A DNA stretch of 64,000 bases from Salvator merianae (taxonomy: Eukaryota > Chordata > Lepidosauria > Squamata > Teiidae): assembly GCA_003586115.2 (NCBI GenBank), contig QVOM02000112.1, positions 105,612,701-105,676,700 of the forward strand, given 5' to 3'. Below, piece by piece: positions 32,660 to 43,523 of this stretch. Made by a program: the position numbers and the translations under genes. The notes beneath the pieces were generated by a model. The model did no database searches, was not told the DNA's origin, and saw only the letters and a list, made by a program, of their open reading frames with translations. Numbering within the stretch: position 1 is the first letter of the stretch; every line of letters starts with the position of its first letter.

Positions 32660-33423
32660 GGCCCTTTCTGCACTTGGTCTTATTGTGGATTATATCCCAG
32701 AATAGGGACCTACTATGCACATGCTAGTGCAAACTATGGGCCTGTTCACACTTCCGAAGCAGAACGTTCTTGGCCGCTTGCTAGAATGGAGGATTCGCAC
32801 TCACACGTGCACGTGCCATTCCCGATTCTCACCGAGGCTCACCTGATACATACCAGAAGCTGGGGAAGGCTAGACATGTAATTTGCTGCCTTGATTTCAA
32901 CCTGCGAGATCAAGCACAGATCGGGGAAGTTGCTTTCACACTGCTTCCTGGCTCAAAATGGCGGCGGGGAGGGGCTGGCATGGCTGCGCAGGCACAGTCC
33001 ACTGCTTCGCAACCCGGTTTGTCCTTTGCACTTCACACCCTGGCTGCCATTTCAAAGACAGCTCTGAAAGGAGCTGCTCTAACTTCGAAGCAGTAGCTTT
33101 ATGTTTCGGATTACTAGCTCTATCTTCGCATCCGTGCCTCTATGATTCTTTACCTCACTTCCTGCCTAGTGGATTCCCATCCACACTGCTCCCTCTGCTG
33201 GTCAGCTTGGAGTCATTTCCCTGGCTGGTAAGTGCATATAGCACTCAACAGACTCCATCTTCACCGGCCTGAAGTCTGCTAATTAGAATGTTCTCCTCTG
33301 ATAAGTGCGAAAATGCCCTATGAAAGATCTTCCCCAGGGTCTACCATAGTCTGCACTAGCATGCAGATGGCAGGTCCCTATTCTGAGATATAATCTGGAA
33401 TAAGTCCAAGTGCAGAAAGGACC
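32660..33423. mobile_element. Composite MITE, outer shell (copy 2)
   Basis: The ends GGCCCTTTCTGCACTTGG and (complement) GGTCCTTTCTGCACTTGG have a perfect 3-bp duplication GGA (32657-32659, 33424-33426). The arms contain the same CTTATT..GGATTATATCCCAGAATAGG block as the 38.4 kb copy. The inner element interrupts it after CAAACTAT, the same place as in copy 1. The different target (GGA against TAG) shows the two copies arose by separate insertion events. Confidence 0.85.
32738..33318. mobile_element. Inner element of composite (copy 2), CpG-depleted
   Basis: A 581-bp relative of 23915-24492, flanked by TAT (32735-32737, 33319-33321). Shared blocks include AGAACGTTCTTG, AAATGGCGGCGGGGAGGGGC and CTCCCTCTGCTGGTC. 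Most CpG sites of copy 1 are TG or CA here, so this copy looks older or more heavily methylated. Confidence 0.85.
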
Positions 33424-33429
33424 GGAGTT

Positions 33430-34710
33430 TACTGTCAGCTGACACTGTTCGCAGGTGCAAATGCTGCATTCCAGCAAGTGACCTGGAACGTTCCACTCAT
33501 TAAGTGTGAAAAGGCCCCATTTCTTCCCTACCATACCATTGGTAATTCTGTGTCTACCAAGAGATACCTGGCTCTCATTCCCCTGTCTGATATTGATCTT
33601 CTCCAACCCCAATGGATCCAATGGATATTTGGAAGGGTGTACTATATGGATCTAAATTTACAAACACTTTGTAACAGGCCTTTTCGGCATCAGAGAGCAG
33701 CTCAACCATTGCTTAAAATGGGAAATTTACCCCCTGGAATGCATGAAGCAAGTAAAGCGGTACCATGAGGAATGTCACAAGAATGTATGCAGTATAATGT
33801 ACCTTGTGAACAGGTACTACAGTTTACCAGAATACTAGGATAGTGATGTTTTGTTGGTTCAAGAGGCTGAATTTTCTTAGGCTAGAAAACAGAATGCTTG
33901 GTTTATACCAGTACTAGAGCTGTGAGGCAGAAGCATTAAATAAGTTATGAAATGTCCTCTAGTATATCATATAGATCTAATATTAATATATGTGGAGATA
34001 AGCATGGGCAAGTATGTTTTAGGCAGTCAAAAAAATGGAGTTTTGGCCCTTTAAAAAACTTCATTTGTGAGTGTAAATCATCTGTTAATTTTCCTTCTTC
34101 TACCATCATTAGTCAGCTGTCCAATCAACAGTATCCAATCAACAAAAGGAGTAATACCATGTGTCTGACTCATAGGCGCATAACATCTTTCAAAAATTGC
34201 TTTAAGCAAATAAATCCTCTTTTATGCAGTCAGGGAAAATTATGAAGTAAAAGAATCAAAGAACTAGAATCACGACCGATTTTGGCATCTGTTAAAGGGG
34301 GAAAGATGCAGTAATACTGGTAAATTTCCTTCATGTGTATTGGCCCAAGGCCTCTGGTCTCTTTTGAAAGAGATTTCTAAACCTTTAAACTGTTTCATCC
34401 AAAATGCATTTAAATAGAGGATGATCATCCTCTTTTAAACAGAACATTGGTTACTCTGTTAAAGCAAGAGAAAGCACCTCGTGAAAATCAAATAAACCCC
34501 ATATATTTTAAAAATATAAACAGGCAGACATGTAAACTAATGTGCTTGCCCTTGCTACATGTATCCTTGAGGAAGATGAAGCTAAGAAAGAGTAACAAGC
34601 TGAAGACACCTTTTTAATATTTTATTTTGTATAACGTATTTATATCACTTTTTTGAAATGTGTGTTTCATTTCAACATGTGTTTGTAACCCACCATATGT
34701 ACATAAGAAT
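33430..34710. other. Intergenic DNA, no gene seen
   Basis: GATCTAATATTAATATATGT and neighbouring stretches are AT-rich. The 96- and 97-codon frames have no domain. No repeat was recognised. Confidence 0.3.
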
Positions 34711-34711
34711 G

Positions 34712-34990
34712 TATATAAGAACATAAGAGGAGCCCTGTTGGATCAGGCCACAACTCATCTAGTCTGGCATCTTGTCTCACACAGTGGCCCACCAATGACT
34801 TCTGGACATTCTCATGCAGAAGACAAAGTCAAAACCTTCACCTACTCTCAGTTCCCTGCAAATGGCCTTCAGAGGCATCCTGCCTGTCTCTCCAACCTGG
34901 AGACAGTACTTAAGCATCCATTCTAGTAGCCACTGATACTCCTGACCTTAATGAATGTCTAATTCTCTAAGCTACTCAGGCTACCCTGAA
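34712..34990 (+). mobile_element. CATAAGA-type repeat, copy 3
   Basis: AAGAACATAAGAGGAGCCCT, GTTGGATCAGGCCACAACTC and CTCACACAGTGGCCCACCAA, followed by a shared 3' part up to CCACTGATACTCCTGACC. Confidence 0.65.
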
Positions 34991-34994
34991 ATCT

Positions 34995-37900
34995 TTTTGG
35001 CATCAAGCAGGGATGTAAGTGTGAATAAATATTACTACTGTTGCTTCTTCTACTACTAGTAGTGTCATAGTTTGGGTATTCGGCTATAGATTAGGAATGA
35101 AGAGATGGGAGCCACTAGCCAGAGCTGAAGATGAAAACCAAGAAGGTCTGACCTTGCCAGTTATGTCGCAGGCAGAGTAAGAATTATAAGCATGCCTATG
35201 GAAACATCCTCCTCCAAGCTAGAGCCATCCAGATGTTTTGAATTACTCTACTCAATCACTGATCAAGCTGGCTGAAGCTAATGGGCGCCAGAGGCCAACA
35301 ACTGGTTTGGAAAAGGATGTGTTTAGGTCTGCAGATCTATAGCCTTCATATTTGATGGGGAGGTGTCATAGTTGTGTCTGCTAGCTCTGCCTATTGTCCA
35401 AGTGTTTTTCTTCACTCATTGGCAACTTTTGCATGGGCACAGAAGGGCTGGAGCAGTTGCTTCAGCTGAGGAGTGAAGAGGAGGGTTGTTCACGTGGCTT
35501 GCACATCTCAGTGCGTGCAGATTTTGAGGGTAGTAAACAGAAGTTCCCCGGTGTTGGTTTCCAGCCAGGGCCAATATGCAAAGTGCCAGAAATGACCCTG
35601 TGAGTCAGCCATTTTAAGAGCTTCAAGTAATGGCACTGGGCAGCAGGAAGGCAAGTCCTCCACACATCAACTGAAATAGGCTTGAACTCCCTTGTGCTGA
35701 TTCCACCCTCAGTAATAGGCCGGCCATCAGATGGGTGCAGTGGTATGAGGTCACTGCACTCCCAGCATGCAGTGGAAGGCATTCACTCTGTTCCTAATGC
35801 TCTTTTGGCATGACCCGATGTGGCAATGTGGATCTTGCCAGTAGGACTGAAATGACTGTTTTTTAGTTCCTCTATTTTTGCCAGCTTCCAGTAAAATGTC
35901 AGAACAAAACCTTCAGGAGATCTGTAGGATTCACGTCTCTGGGAATCTCCTACCAGTGTTGTAGGTGGCTTTCTGCATAGGGTTCACTTCATGCTTATTG
36001 TTCATAAAATTCCTGATATAAGGTTTACCTATTAAACTTTATGGCAGCACGGAGGTCCAATCCAAAGCCACTTTGGTCAATGTTCAAACCTTTATGGTTC
36101 TTTTATTTTTTTATGTTCTTTTCTTAGCAAACATTGTATCTGTGTTTCTTAATCTTTCTCTTTTTCTTGGGCTAAAAGTCTAGCTACAGCTCTAGACGGG
36201 TTTCACAAGATTAACTCTGGGTATTTGTGACTTTATTGCAGAAGGCATTTATAAGGCAAGGTTTGCAATAATATATCCCAAACATTCTGAAATGATAAAC
36301 TGTAATTTCTCAGGGAGATTTTCAGCCCCATCCAAATGTTAAGATCTCCATGCAACCTTAAAAAACAGTAAATCCAGAATTCCTCTGTCTCTTTAAATTA
36401 AAAAGAAGAAAGAGGAGGAGGAAAAGTAAAAATACTCCATTTCTTATCCATGGTCAATAGCCTGCTGCCTTTATCTGGTCACACATTCAGTAGCTGGTGC
36501 AAGAACTGCCAATTCCCATTCCAGGTTGCAGAGCGGACGTGATTACTGTGCTCTTCATTTTCTTAATTGGGTCAATGGACAAAATGACAGCTGAGAGGGT
36601 AGAATGACGAATATCTCCAACTCTCTTGCGCTTGATAGCAATTATCAGGACAACAGATTAAGAGGTGGTCTGTGGGTAAGCAAAATAAAAATAAAAAATA
36701 AACTTATTAAATCATTCATTTGTATGATTTGTATGTTTGTATTCCATCTTGTTTGTAAAGACTCAAGGCGGCTAAGAAAAGTATTGGTAAAATAAGTTCT
36801 TTTGTTCTTGGAATTGTTATGACCCACCCTTAAGAGGCAGCAACACATGTTTTCCGCATTTATTTTGGAATTGAACATCCAAGCCTTGTCAATCCCTGTC
36901 TAGCTCTTCCATCCATCATAAGCTATGCATCCCTACTTTAAAAAAGTGAGAATTGGTAAAAGAACATGTGTGGCCCCCTCCTGAAAGTGAGAACTTCTCA
37001 TTTCTTTGACTTCGTGCCTACTGAGCGTTGATGGGGAGGTGTGGTGGATCGGGAGGTACTTCAGGCAAATTGCACAGGCTATTGATAAAGATGCTAGTGC
37101 CTTTACTGGCTTCTGACCAGTAACCTTAAATTGATAGGAACCTAGTCCCTACCAACTGGTTTGTTCTTTCCTCACTCTGAGCTGGAGATATGGGCCATGA
37201 TGGAAACAAACAACAGGAACTTCACATCTTCCAACATGATTGGAGCAAGAAACAAAAACAAACCCTGCACCCTCCCTGACAGCAAGCAAGTATGGGTGAT
37301 TGGCGGCTTGTGGTGGAGGAATAAGATGGTTATTGGCAAAGCTACTGCCCTGTGCAGCAAACCAGGTAGAAAAATGTTTCAGAAAAAGCCTCATTTACTG
37401 CATTGGAGCAGAAGCTTTGCCAATAGCTGCCTCACTCCTTCCCTCAGTATCAGCTGTCATGAACCTGCCCTTTACTGAGGAGTCCATTAAGTTAAACATA
37501 TGGAAGAGAGTCATAATTTTTTGTAACGTGTCGAAGACTGCGGAAATGTGCTTAGTTGGTCTGATTAGGCAAGACTGATACGTTATTTTTGAAAACAGTA
37601 AGAGACAGATGAAGGGGATTCTGTGCATTTACATTGTATTTCTCCTTTGGTTTTTGGACATGGCTGAATACAATTCACTAAGCAGGCATGAGTGTGTGTT
37701 CGAGGAGGAGGTCCAAGGTTTGAGGGCTCACGACAAAACTAGATGCTGCTGCTTCTGGCCAATGGCAACAGCAACGTTCTTTCCACACATTATGGAGAGG
37801 ACATATTGGAAACAGTTGCTTGCCATTATTGTCACCAGTTCTTGCACAAACAAGCAAACCAGTAGGCAAGTTTTGAAAGGATGCTGATGGTGGCTAGGTG

Positions 37901-38395
37901 ATCTAGTTCTAGGGAGAAGGAGACCATGGGGCTCAACCAGGTTATTGCAGCACAGTGGAGACCTCCAAATGAACAACTTGTTCCAACAAGACTGCACGTG
38001 ATCTAAAGGTGAAGCACAGCTGGAAGAAACAGTGTAAGTTACATTGATCTTGCATCCCAAGCTCCAGTCCATATAGACCACACTCTGTGTTTCTTAAATA
38101 GAGATACGGTCATGGTGACAGGGACAATAAGATCTTCGTTGCCTGTGATCTCCCAGTCCAGGTAGCTACACTATACACCATACCTAGTGAGGGCAACAAG
38201 GAATAAGAGGATCCTCCCCACGTCCAATCATTGGGTTGGGGTTTTAGACTGATGAGACAGGATTTTGTCAGTCTGCCACCAGGATGTAAAATCACTTGGG
38301 AATCAGAGACAGGGAGTGATTTTTTTGTCCCTTATTCACCACAATGGCACCATCTTTGTGCAGATGGAGCTAGAGAGATGACTTGTACCAAGTAC
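34995..38395. other. Intergenic DNA, mostly unannotated
   Basis: No gene supported. A decayed repeat in the style of CATCCAGATGTTTTGAATTA lies at 35225-35320. A retroposon tail in reverse orientation lies at about 36720-36840. The 36300-36600 stretch is repeat-free and AT-rich, with TTTTCTTAATTGGGTCAATG. Confidence 0.3.
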
Positions 38396-38400
38396 ATTTT

Positions 38401-38580
38401 GGCTCTTTCTGCACTGAGCCTTATTCTGGATTATATCTTGGAATAGAAGCCTGCCATCTGCATGCTGGCACAGACTACAGCATGCCCTGCCTGGTGCCTG
38501 CCATGGTCTGCACTAGCATGTGGATAGCAGGTCCCTATTCTGGGATATAATCCGAAATAAGGCCCAGTGCAGAAAGGGCC
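38401..38580. mobile_element. Inner-less relative of the composite MITE
   Basis: A 180-bp, almost fully fold-back copy of the outer shell. The left arm GGCTCTTTCTGCACTGAGCC reaches GCATGCTGGCACAGACTAC; the right arm runs from CCATGGTCTGCACTAGC to GCAGAAAGGGCC. At the junction where copies 1 and 2 carry the inner element, this copy has only about 25 bases of spacer. Flanks are TTT and TTG, an imperfect 3-bp duplication. Confidence 0.8.
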
Positions 38581-38589
38581 TTGGTCTCA

Positions 38590-40425
38590 GTATAGAGCAC
38601 TGGGCACATGATCCAAACAGCCAACACAACTCCTTCCAGCTGTGCCCTTTCGGACTCTGTGTTGATGTGGTCCAAGCCCTCTGAAGAAGCTCTCTAAATG
38701 GCTCTTAAATACAGGTTCAAGGCTAATGAAGGCCTGTATCATATGTATTGCTATCCCTGCACCTCGTCGCACTCAAAGCATTTCAGTTGTTCATATGTCA
38801 CTTAACTAACCTTCAAACCTCTTTCTTCAAACTATCTCTCTTGTATCTCTTGTTTTCTGACAACTGCAGGTTCTTTGAAGGCTAGCCTATGCCTTGACAG
38901 CCTGGTTCTTCTAGTCTCCTTGATTTTCCAGAGTAATTGGCCAAGTCAGCCAGTGAACTGGTGCAGAGGTTTGGGAGGCAGGTGATCCTCAGGTCTTGGA
39001 ATGGTGCCTATGCGCTCCCAGATTTAATTCTAAAGTCCTATTAGCAAGGAAGCATGAATCAAGTTATCTACCATTGAACCAAAGTCCATGGCTAATATGT
39101 GGTCCTCTAAATGTTGGACAGATACGAACTATAGTTCAGCAACATCTGGATGGTCACCTCTGTTATAGGATTTGAATACCAGTGCAGCAAAATATTCTTC
39201 CTATATACTATATAAGTGTTTAGGGAATGAAGATGCCTGCAGAAATACATTATTTTGGTCTTAGGTGGCTGAAACAAGCGTAAACCCAGCTGTGAGATTT
39301 AGCCACAGAAAAACTTGCCTTGCAAGTTCATGGAGTCTACCTCTGTCAAGAAGACATTGGAACGTCGTCTGCCAGAAATACTTTAGTTCCTGGATGTTCT
39401 GTTTTAGGTTGATGGGCTAGATTAACTGATCTGCTGCATCCACATAACTCTTTGAGTCCATCAGTGAATTTCACAAGCTTTGAGAATCTGTATGATGAGA
39501 TCAAATTAATAAGCTCAGGGAAGTAGGCCCAGAGATCACTTTCAAATGAACAAACCATGTCTAAATTCCCGGTAAACTCTTATTTAGTCTGATCAATGCA
39601 AAAAGGGGAAATAAATAAATAAATGAGAGCGTCTGGATGTCATAACCATTTTGATTTGATGTAAACTTGGCAGTCAAGATAGCTATAGCACTGCTTTACA
39701 ACACAGGACCGTTTCTCTCTTTTCATGGCAGTAGCAATGGCATTCCCACTAAAGGACATAAACCTAATAATTGTTGCGATGGGTTAGAGCAATGATCCAT
39801 CAAGTTCAGCATCCTGTCTAGCAAAGAACATGCCCCAGGGAGCTTTGCAAGACAGGCAGTTCTGATCACCGAGCCCTGCTGCTATTCTTCCGCATTACTT
39901 AATCAAAAGTTTACGGTCTTTTGAAACAGAGAGTCTGTTCTTGCTTCTCATGGCTTCCCAGCTATTCATCCACTTCTTCTAAGCCGGCTGCCAAATTCAT
40001 GACATCCTATGTCTGTGTGAGCAATCGATGTATATCTACCTGTGTTATATCGTGGACTTCTATTTTCTGTGTATTTTAAACTGCAACCATGCCTAAAAAA
40101 ACAAAACAAAACAAAACAAGAACCTTCAAATGATATGAGGGACAACGCCCCCTGAAAAAAACAGTATGAGAAGTTGCTTTAATTTTTTTTTTAAAAAAAA
40201 AATAGTACCCAAGAGGCCCTTGGCATTTGTTTCATTTGTTTCAATAGACCTCCCAAGAGCAACAGAAGGCAAAATTAACCACATGATTTGCGCATTAAGG
40301 TCAGGACTGGATTAATCATTATGCTATGTGCTCTACAGAACAGAACCGCGGGCAAAATTGCTATGGCTCAGTTATTTGGGATTTTTTTTCTCTCCCTCTG
40401 AATGTGAAGACTTCTCTCATTGAGA
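38590..40425. other. Intergenic DNA, no gene seen
   Basis: A decayed repeat phrase GTGGTCCTCTAAATGTTGGA, then TCAGCAACATCTGGATGG, lies near 39098-39155. The 39770-39900 stretch vaguely resembles the CATAAGA-type repeat. An (AAAAC)n run lies at 40096-40119. Confidence 0.3.
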
Positions 40426-40429
40426 GCTA

Positions 40430-40600
40430 ATGTAGCTTCGTGGTGGTTACAATGCTGCTCATTCAAAGATCACCCCGGGCCTAAATTCACTGGATGTTCT
40501 TAAGCAAGTCAATATTTTTTCAGTCTCAGCTCATTCACCTATCCCCACAATGCAACATGGGAATAGTAGTAGCAGCTTTGCAGAGAACACTATTCCAAAC
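40430..40600 (+). mobile_element. Decayed tRNA-headed SINE
   Basis: GCTAATGTAGCTTCGTGGTG, then GTTACAATGCTG and CCGGGCCTAAATTCACTGG, followed by a body part TATCCCCACAATGCAACATGG, looks like an eroded copy of the SINE at 47.5 kb. Confidence 0.4.
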
Positions 40601-40612
40601 TGGTGTCACTAA

Positions 40613-41122
40613 GGGCCTTTCTGCACTTGCCCTGGGAACAGTTCCAGGCAGATCGCAGGAACGTTGTGTTCATACCACACTCCGCCGCAATTCTCCCTGA
40701 GGCATCCTAACCCGTTCTCAAAGCTTACCTGCTGTGGACAGCTTCAATGCTGTCCACAAGCTGTCCCACTGAGGACGGTGTGTCTGTACCACTTCCAGTG
40801 TTGCGAGGCAAGGGGTCTTTAGGTTCAAACCTTCAAGGCTTGAAGATCTGAACCTCAAGGCTCGCCCCCGTCCTCATGCATCAGATGCGACATCCCTTCA
40901 CCCAAATGCAACGAGGGGTGTCTGGGACATCCAATGTCAAGATGTCTTTCCAGGAACAGAACAGGAAAGTCTGCTGTTTGCATTGGACAGGAATAGACCT
41001 GGCTGGACAGGAATGGACCTGTTCCAGCACTCAGCATGCGACTGGCCCCAGCCGTTCCTGTTCTTCACCAACCTGGATTGTCTGCTGAGATAGTTCCAAA
41101 CAGGTAAGTGCGAATCTGGCTC
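40613..41122. mobile_element. GGGCC-family element, GTAAGTGC subfamily copy 2
   Basis: The left end GGGCCTTTCTGCACTTGCCC and the right end GGTAAGTGCGAATCTGGCTC are inverted. The interior aligns with 31464-32017. It includes two internal palindromic patches (GGGAACAGTTCC at 40633, and AAGGCTTGAAGATCTGAACC near 40836). TAA precedes the left end, but AGG follows the right end. Confidence 0.65.
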
Positions 41123-41307
41123 AGGTGACAATGGATGCCTCCAAGTAAAGCCAAGAGTTTGGGATCACTGCTGGCTTTTCTTATACGGATCTATGAGACT
41201 TACAAAATTAAGAAAAAGATTTTTAACTTTGTCAGAAATAGATATAATACTGAGGGATTTCAAGACCTTGGCCACTAAAAAAGACCCAGAAAGGGTTGGA
41301 TCGAAAC

Positions 41308-41509
41308 CAGCAGCGGCTGGCAGCTTTAAGCCTTGGTGTTCGCACCCCGCACAAAGCGCGCCATGGCTGTTTGCAGGGCCTCCGTGCCTCCATACTGCCT
41401 CAGCAGATACCTGCTGAGGCAGTATGGAGACCCGGAGGCCCTGTGAATGGCCACGGCATGCTTCGCGCAGGGCATGAACACCAAAGCTTAAAGCCACTGG
41501 CTGCCACTG
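41308..41509. mobile_element. Palindromic hAT MITE, copy 4
   Basis: A 202-bp element starting CAGCAGCGGCTGGCAGCTTT. Its perfect 8-bp duplication ATCGAAAC lies at 41300-41307 and 41510-41517. The hairpin apex CTGCCTCAGCAG ATAC CTGCTGAGGCAG (41394-41421) is a perfect stem, and the remaining arms also pair over most of their length. Confidence 0.92.
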
Positions 41510-41529
41510 ATCGAAACACATCTGATCAA

Positions 41530-42100
41530 GCAGAAGATGTCAGGATAAAGGGCCTGTTTGCACTTTCCACCCTGACGCACACTAGTGTCAATTGTGAAAA
41601 GGCCCAAGGATCCCCTACAGTGTTTTGCTGTTTGTCTGTAGCATCCACCAAGGACATTCTTAAATGTTGATTTTATTATGATCAATTTATATTCTTTATT
41701 TAGTTAAGAAATCATTATATTGTTCTACATTGTTGTTGAATGCCTATTTCTAGTAATTATATAATTAAAATACATATTGTCTTTTTGTTGATTTATCTAA
41801 TATATCTCATCATTGATTATTTGGGTTTGTGTTGGAAGATTCTTTTCTAACATGCATTTTGGCTCTGAATCTCTGCATAGGGAGCTTTCGCTTAAAAGAC
41901 ATTCTAAAGTTCTTACCAATATTCCAGCCTGATGTGTCCTTTAAGCATGGGAGCTGAAAAAATGGTTATGCTTTTTAATGTCTGAAATATGCTACGAATG
42001 CTAAATACTACCAATAAGCATTATGTTTCCTCTTGTAATAGGTGTTTGCAATTTCGAAAACAGTGAGTGTTTTCAAATTTACCTTAAAACCAGTGCATGA
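41530..42100. other. Intergenic DNA, no gene seen
   Basis: AT-rich. GGGCCTGTTTGCACTTTCCA at 41550-41569 is a family left end, closed about 30 bases later by AATTGTGAAAAGGCCC (41589-41604). It is a very short relic element. Confidence 0.4.
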
Positions 42101-42109
42101 AGGGGTCTG

Positions 42110-43510
42110 ACTTCCTTGCTTCCACATGGTGGACTGAGGCCACACCCACCACTAGTATGCTCCATCTGCATTGGACATAGCATAGAACAGATCAGGCAGT
42201 TAAAATGGCTGCCTAGTCTGGTATACTAGTAGACCGGTGGTCTAGTGTCATGTAAACTGGATCACAGAAGCACGCAAACGTGGTCATGCAGCTGTGTTCC
42301 AGTTTAGTGAAGGGGCCCATTTTGGCAACACATCAAATTGTGCCACTAAAGTGAGTTCCCCAGAGCTCCATAGGCCAGGAACTTTCATTTCTGGACCAAT
42401 GGAGTTGTCAAAGGCTGACTCTGAAAATCGCATAATGCGGATGGCTCATTCTGGTACTGCTGTCCCTTTCAGTTACAGGACTGCTCCAGCTTGATTTGGT
42501 CTTGAAAGAGTGGTCCAGAACAAGTAAGTGCAGAAACAGCTAGTGGCTATCAACACCAAACAGTAGAACCAGCAAATTCTAAGCATATTCTACAGTGTTG
42601 GCCACCTCAGACAGCAGATACCAGAAGCTGAGAGTCAGCAACTGTTCCCTCTGTTGGAAGGAAGAGCTGCAGATTACCTTGTAGCTTCAAGTGTGGTGGT
42701 AGACATTACCAAGTCCTTGGTCAGGATGTGCTGAACTGCAGTTCACAACATTTGAATTGTCCAAAGTGGGGATTGTAAGAATCTCCCCCTCCAAGTCTAT
42801 GTAAGAAAAAGGAAAAGGGGGGAACGCAGGCAGGTGGGTGAGGGAAAGTTTCAAAACACCACTCACTGGCTCTCCTGCCTTATGAGTTCTATCTCCCAGG
42901 GGCCTGTGTAGTTGGGAGGGACCAAGTGGAACCTGTGACAATGTCATCACATGACCTATGGAGATGCTGGTATTCCTGATATTTCCCTGAACTCTGCCAA
43001 GCTTGAATAAGGCATAAAACTCGGGAATTCTGCCATAGTAGACCCTGGGTGTTGTCAAGAGTTGAGGATGAGACAGATTCCATGAACAGGGGCAAAGTGG
43101 CATGGAGTGTGCTGGCAGTTGTCCACAGGATGGCTGCCTCACCCCATCCCATTCTACCTCACCTGCTCCACCCCACCCTAGTTCTGAAGCTGGGGAATGT
43201 TTGGAATTACAGGTCAGGGATAGTTGAGTGGTTTTCCCAAAAACATCCCAAAAAGTAGACTGCCTTCTGCATCCCAGCAAAATCCCTTGAGGAGGGTCTG
43301 AGTTGATCCTACCACTGTTGCCTGTCTGTAAGGTGGCAGTAGAAATGGGGACCTGGCCTGGAACTCCCAGGAGAACACTATAGAATGATCTCTGGTTGGA
43401 GCGCTTCCACTCATGGTCTCCATACCCAGGCCAGGCACAGGGTCCATGGGGCCACTGCGTTCCCTATCAAGCACAGTCTTCCAGGAAATGCTCTTGAATT
43501 CCCATCCTGC
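42110..43510. other. Intergenic DNA with a possible GGGCC-family relic
   Basis: AAGTAAGTGCAGAAACAGC at 42523-42541 resembles a right end, and GGCCAGGAACTTTCATTTCTG matches text in the element at 50.5 kb. The left boundary is unclear. The 197-codon minus frame (42687-43280) has no recognisable domain. Confidence 0.35.
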
Positions 43511-43523
43511 AATCTGTGTACAC

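Noticed and set aside
31464..33423. Retroviral LTRs
   Set aside because: Ends are inverted, not direct, repeats with 3-bp duplications; no TG..CA ends, primer site or polymerase motif.
42687..43280. 197-codon minus-strand frame
   Set aside because: No recognisable motif, overlapping frames on both strands, no splice or promoter context seen.
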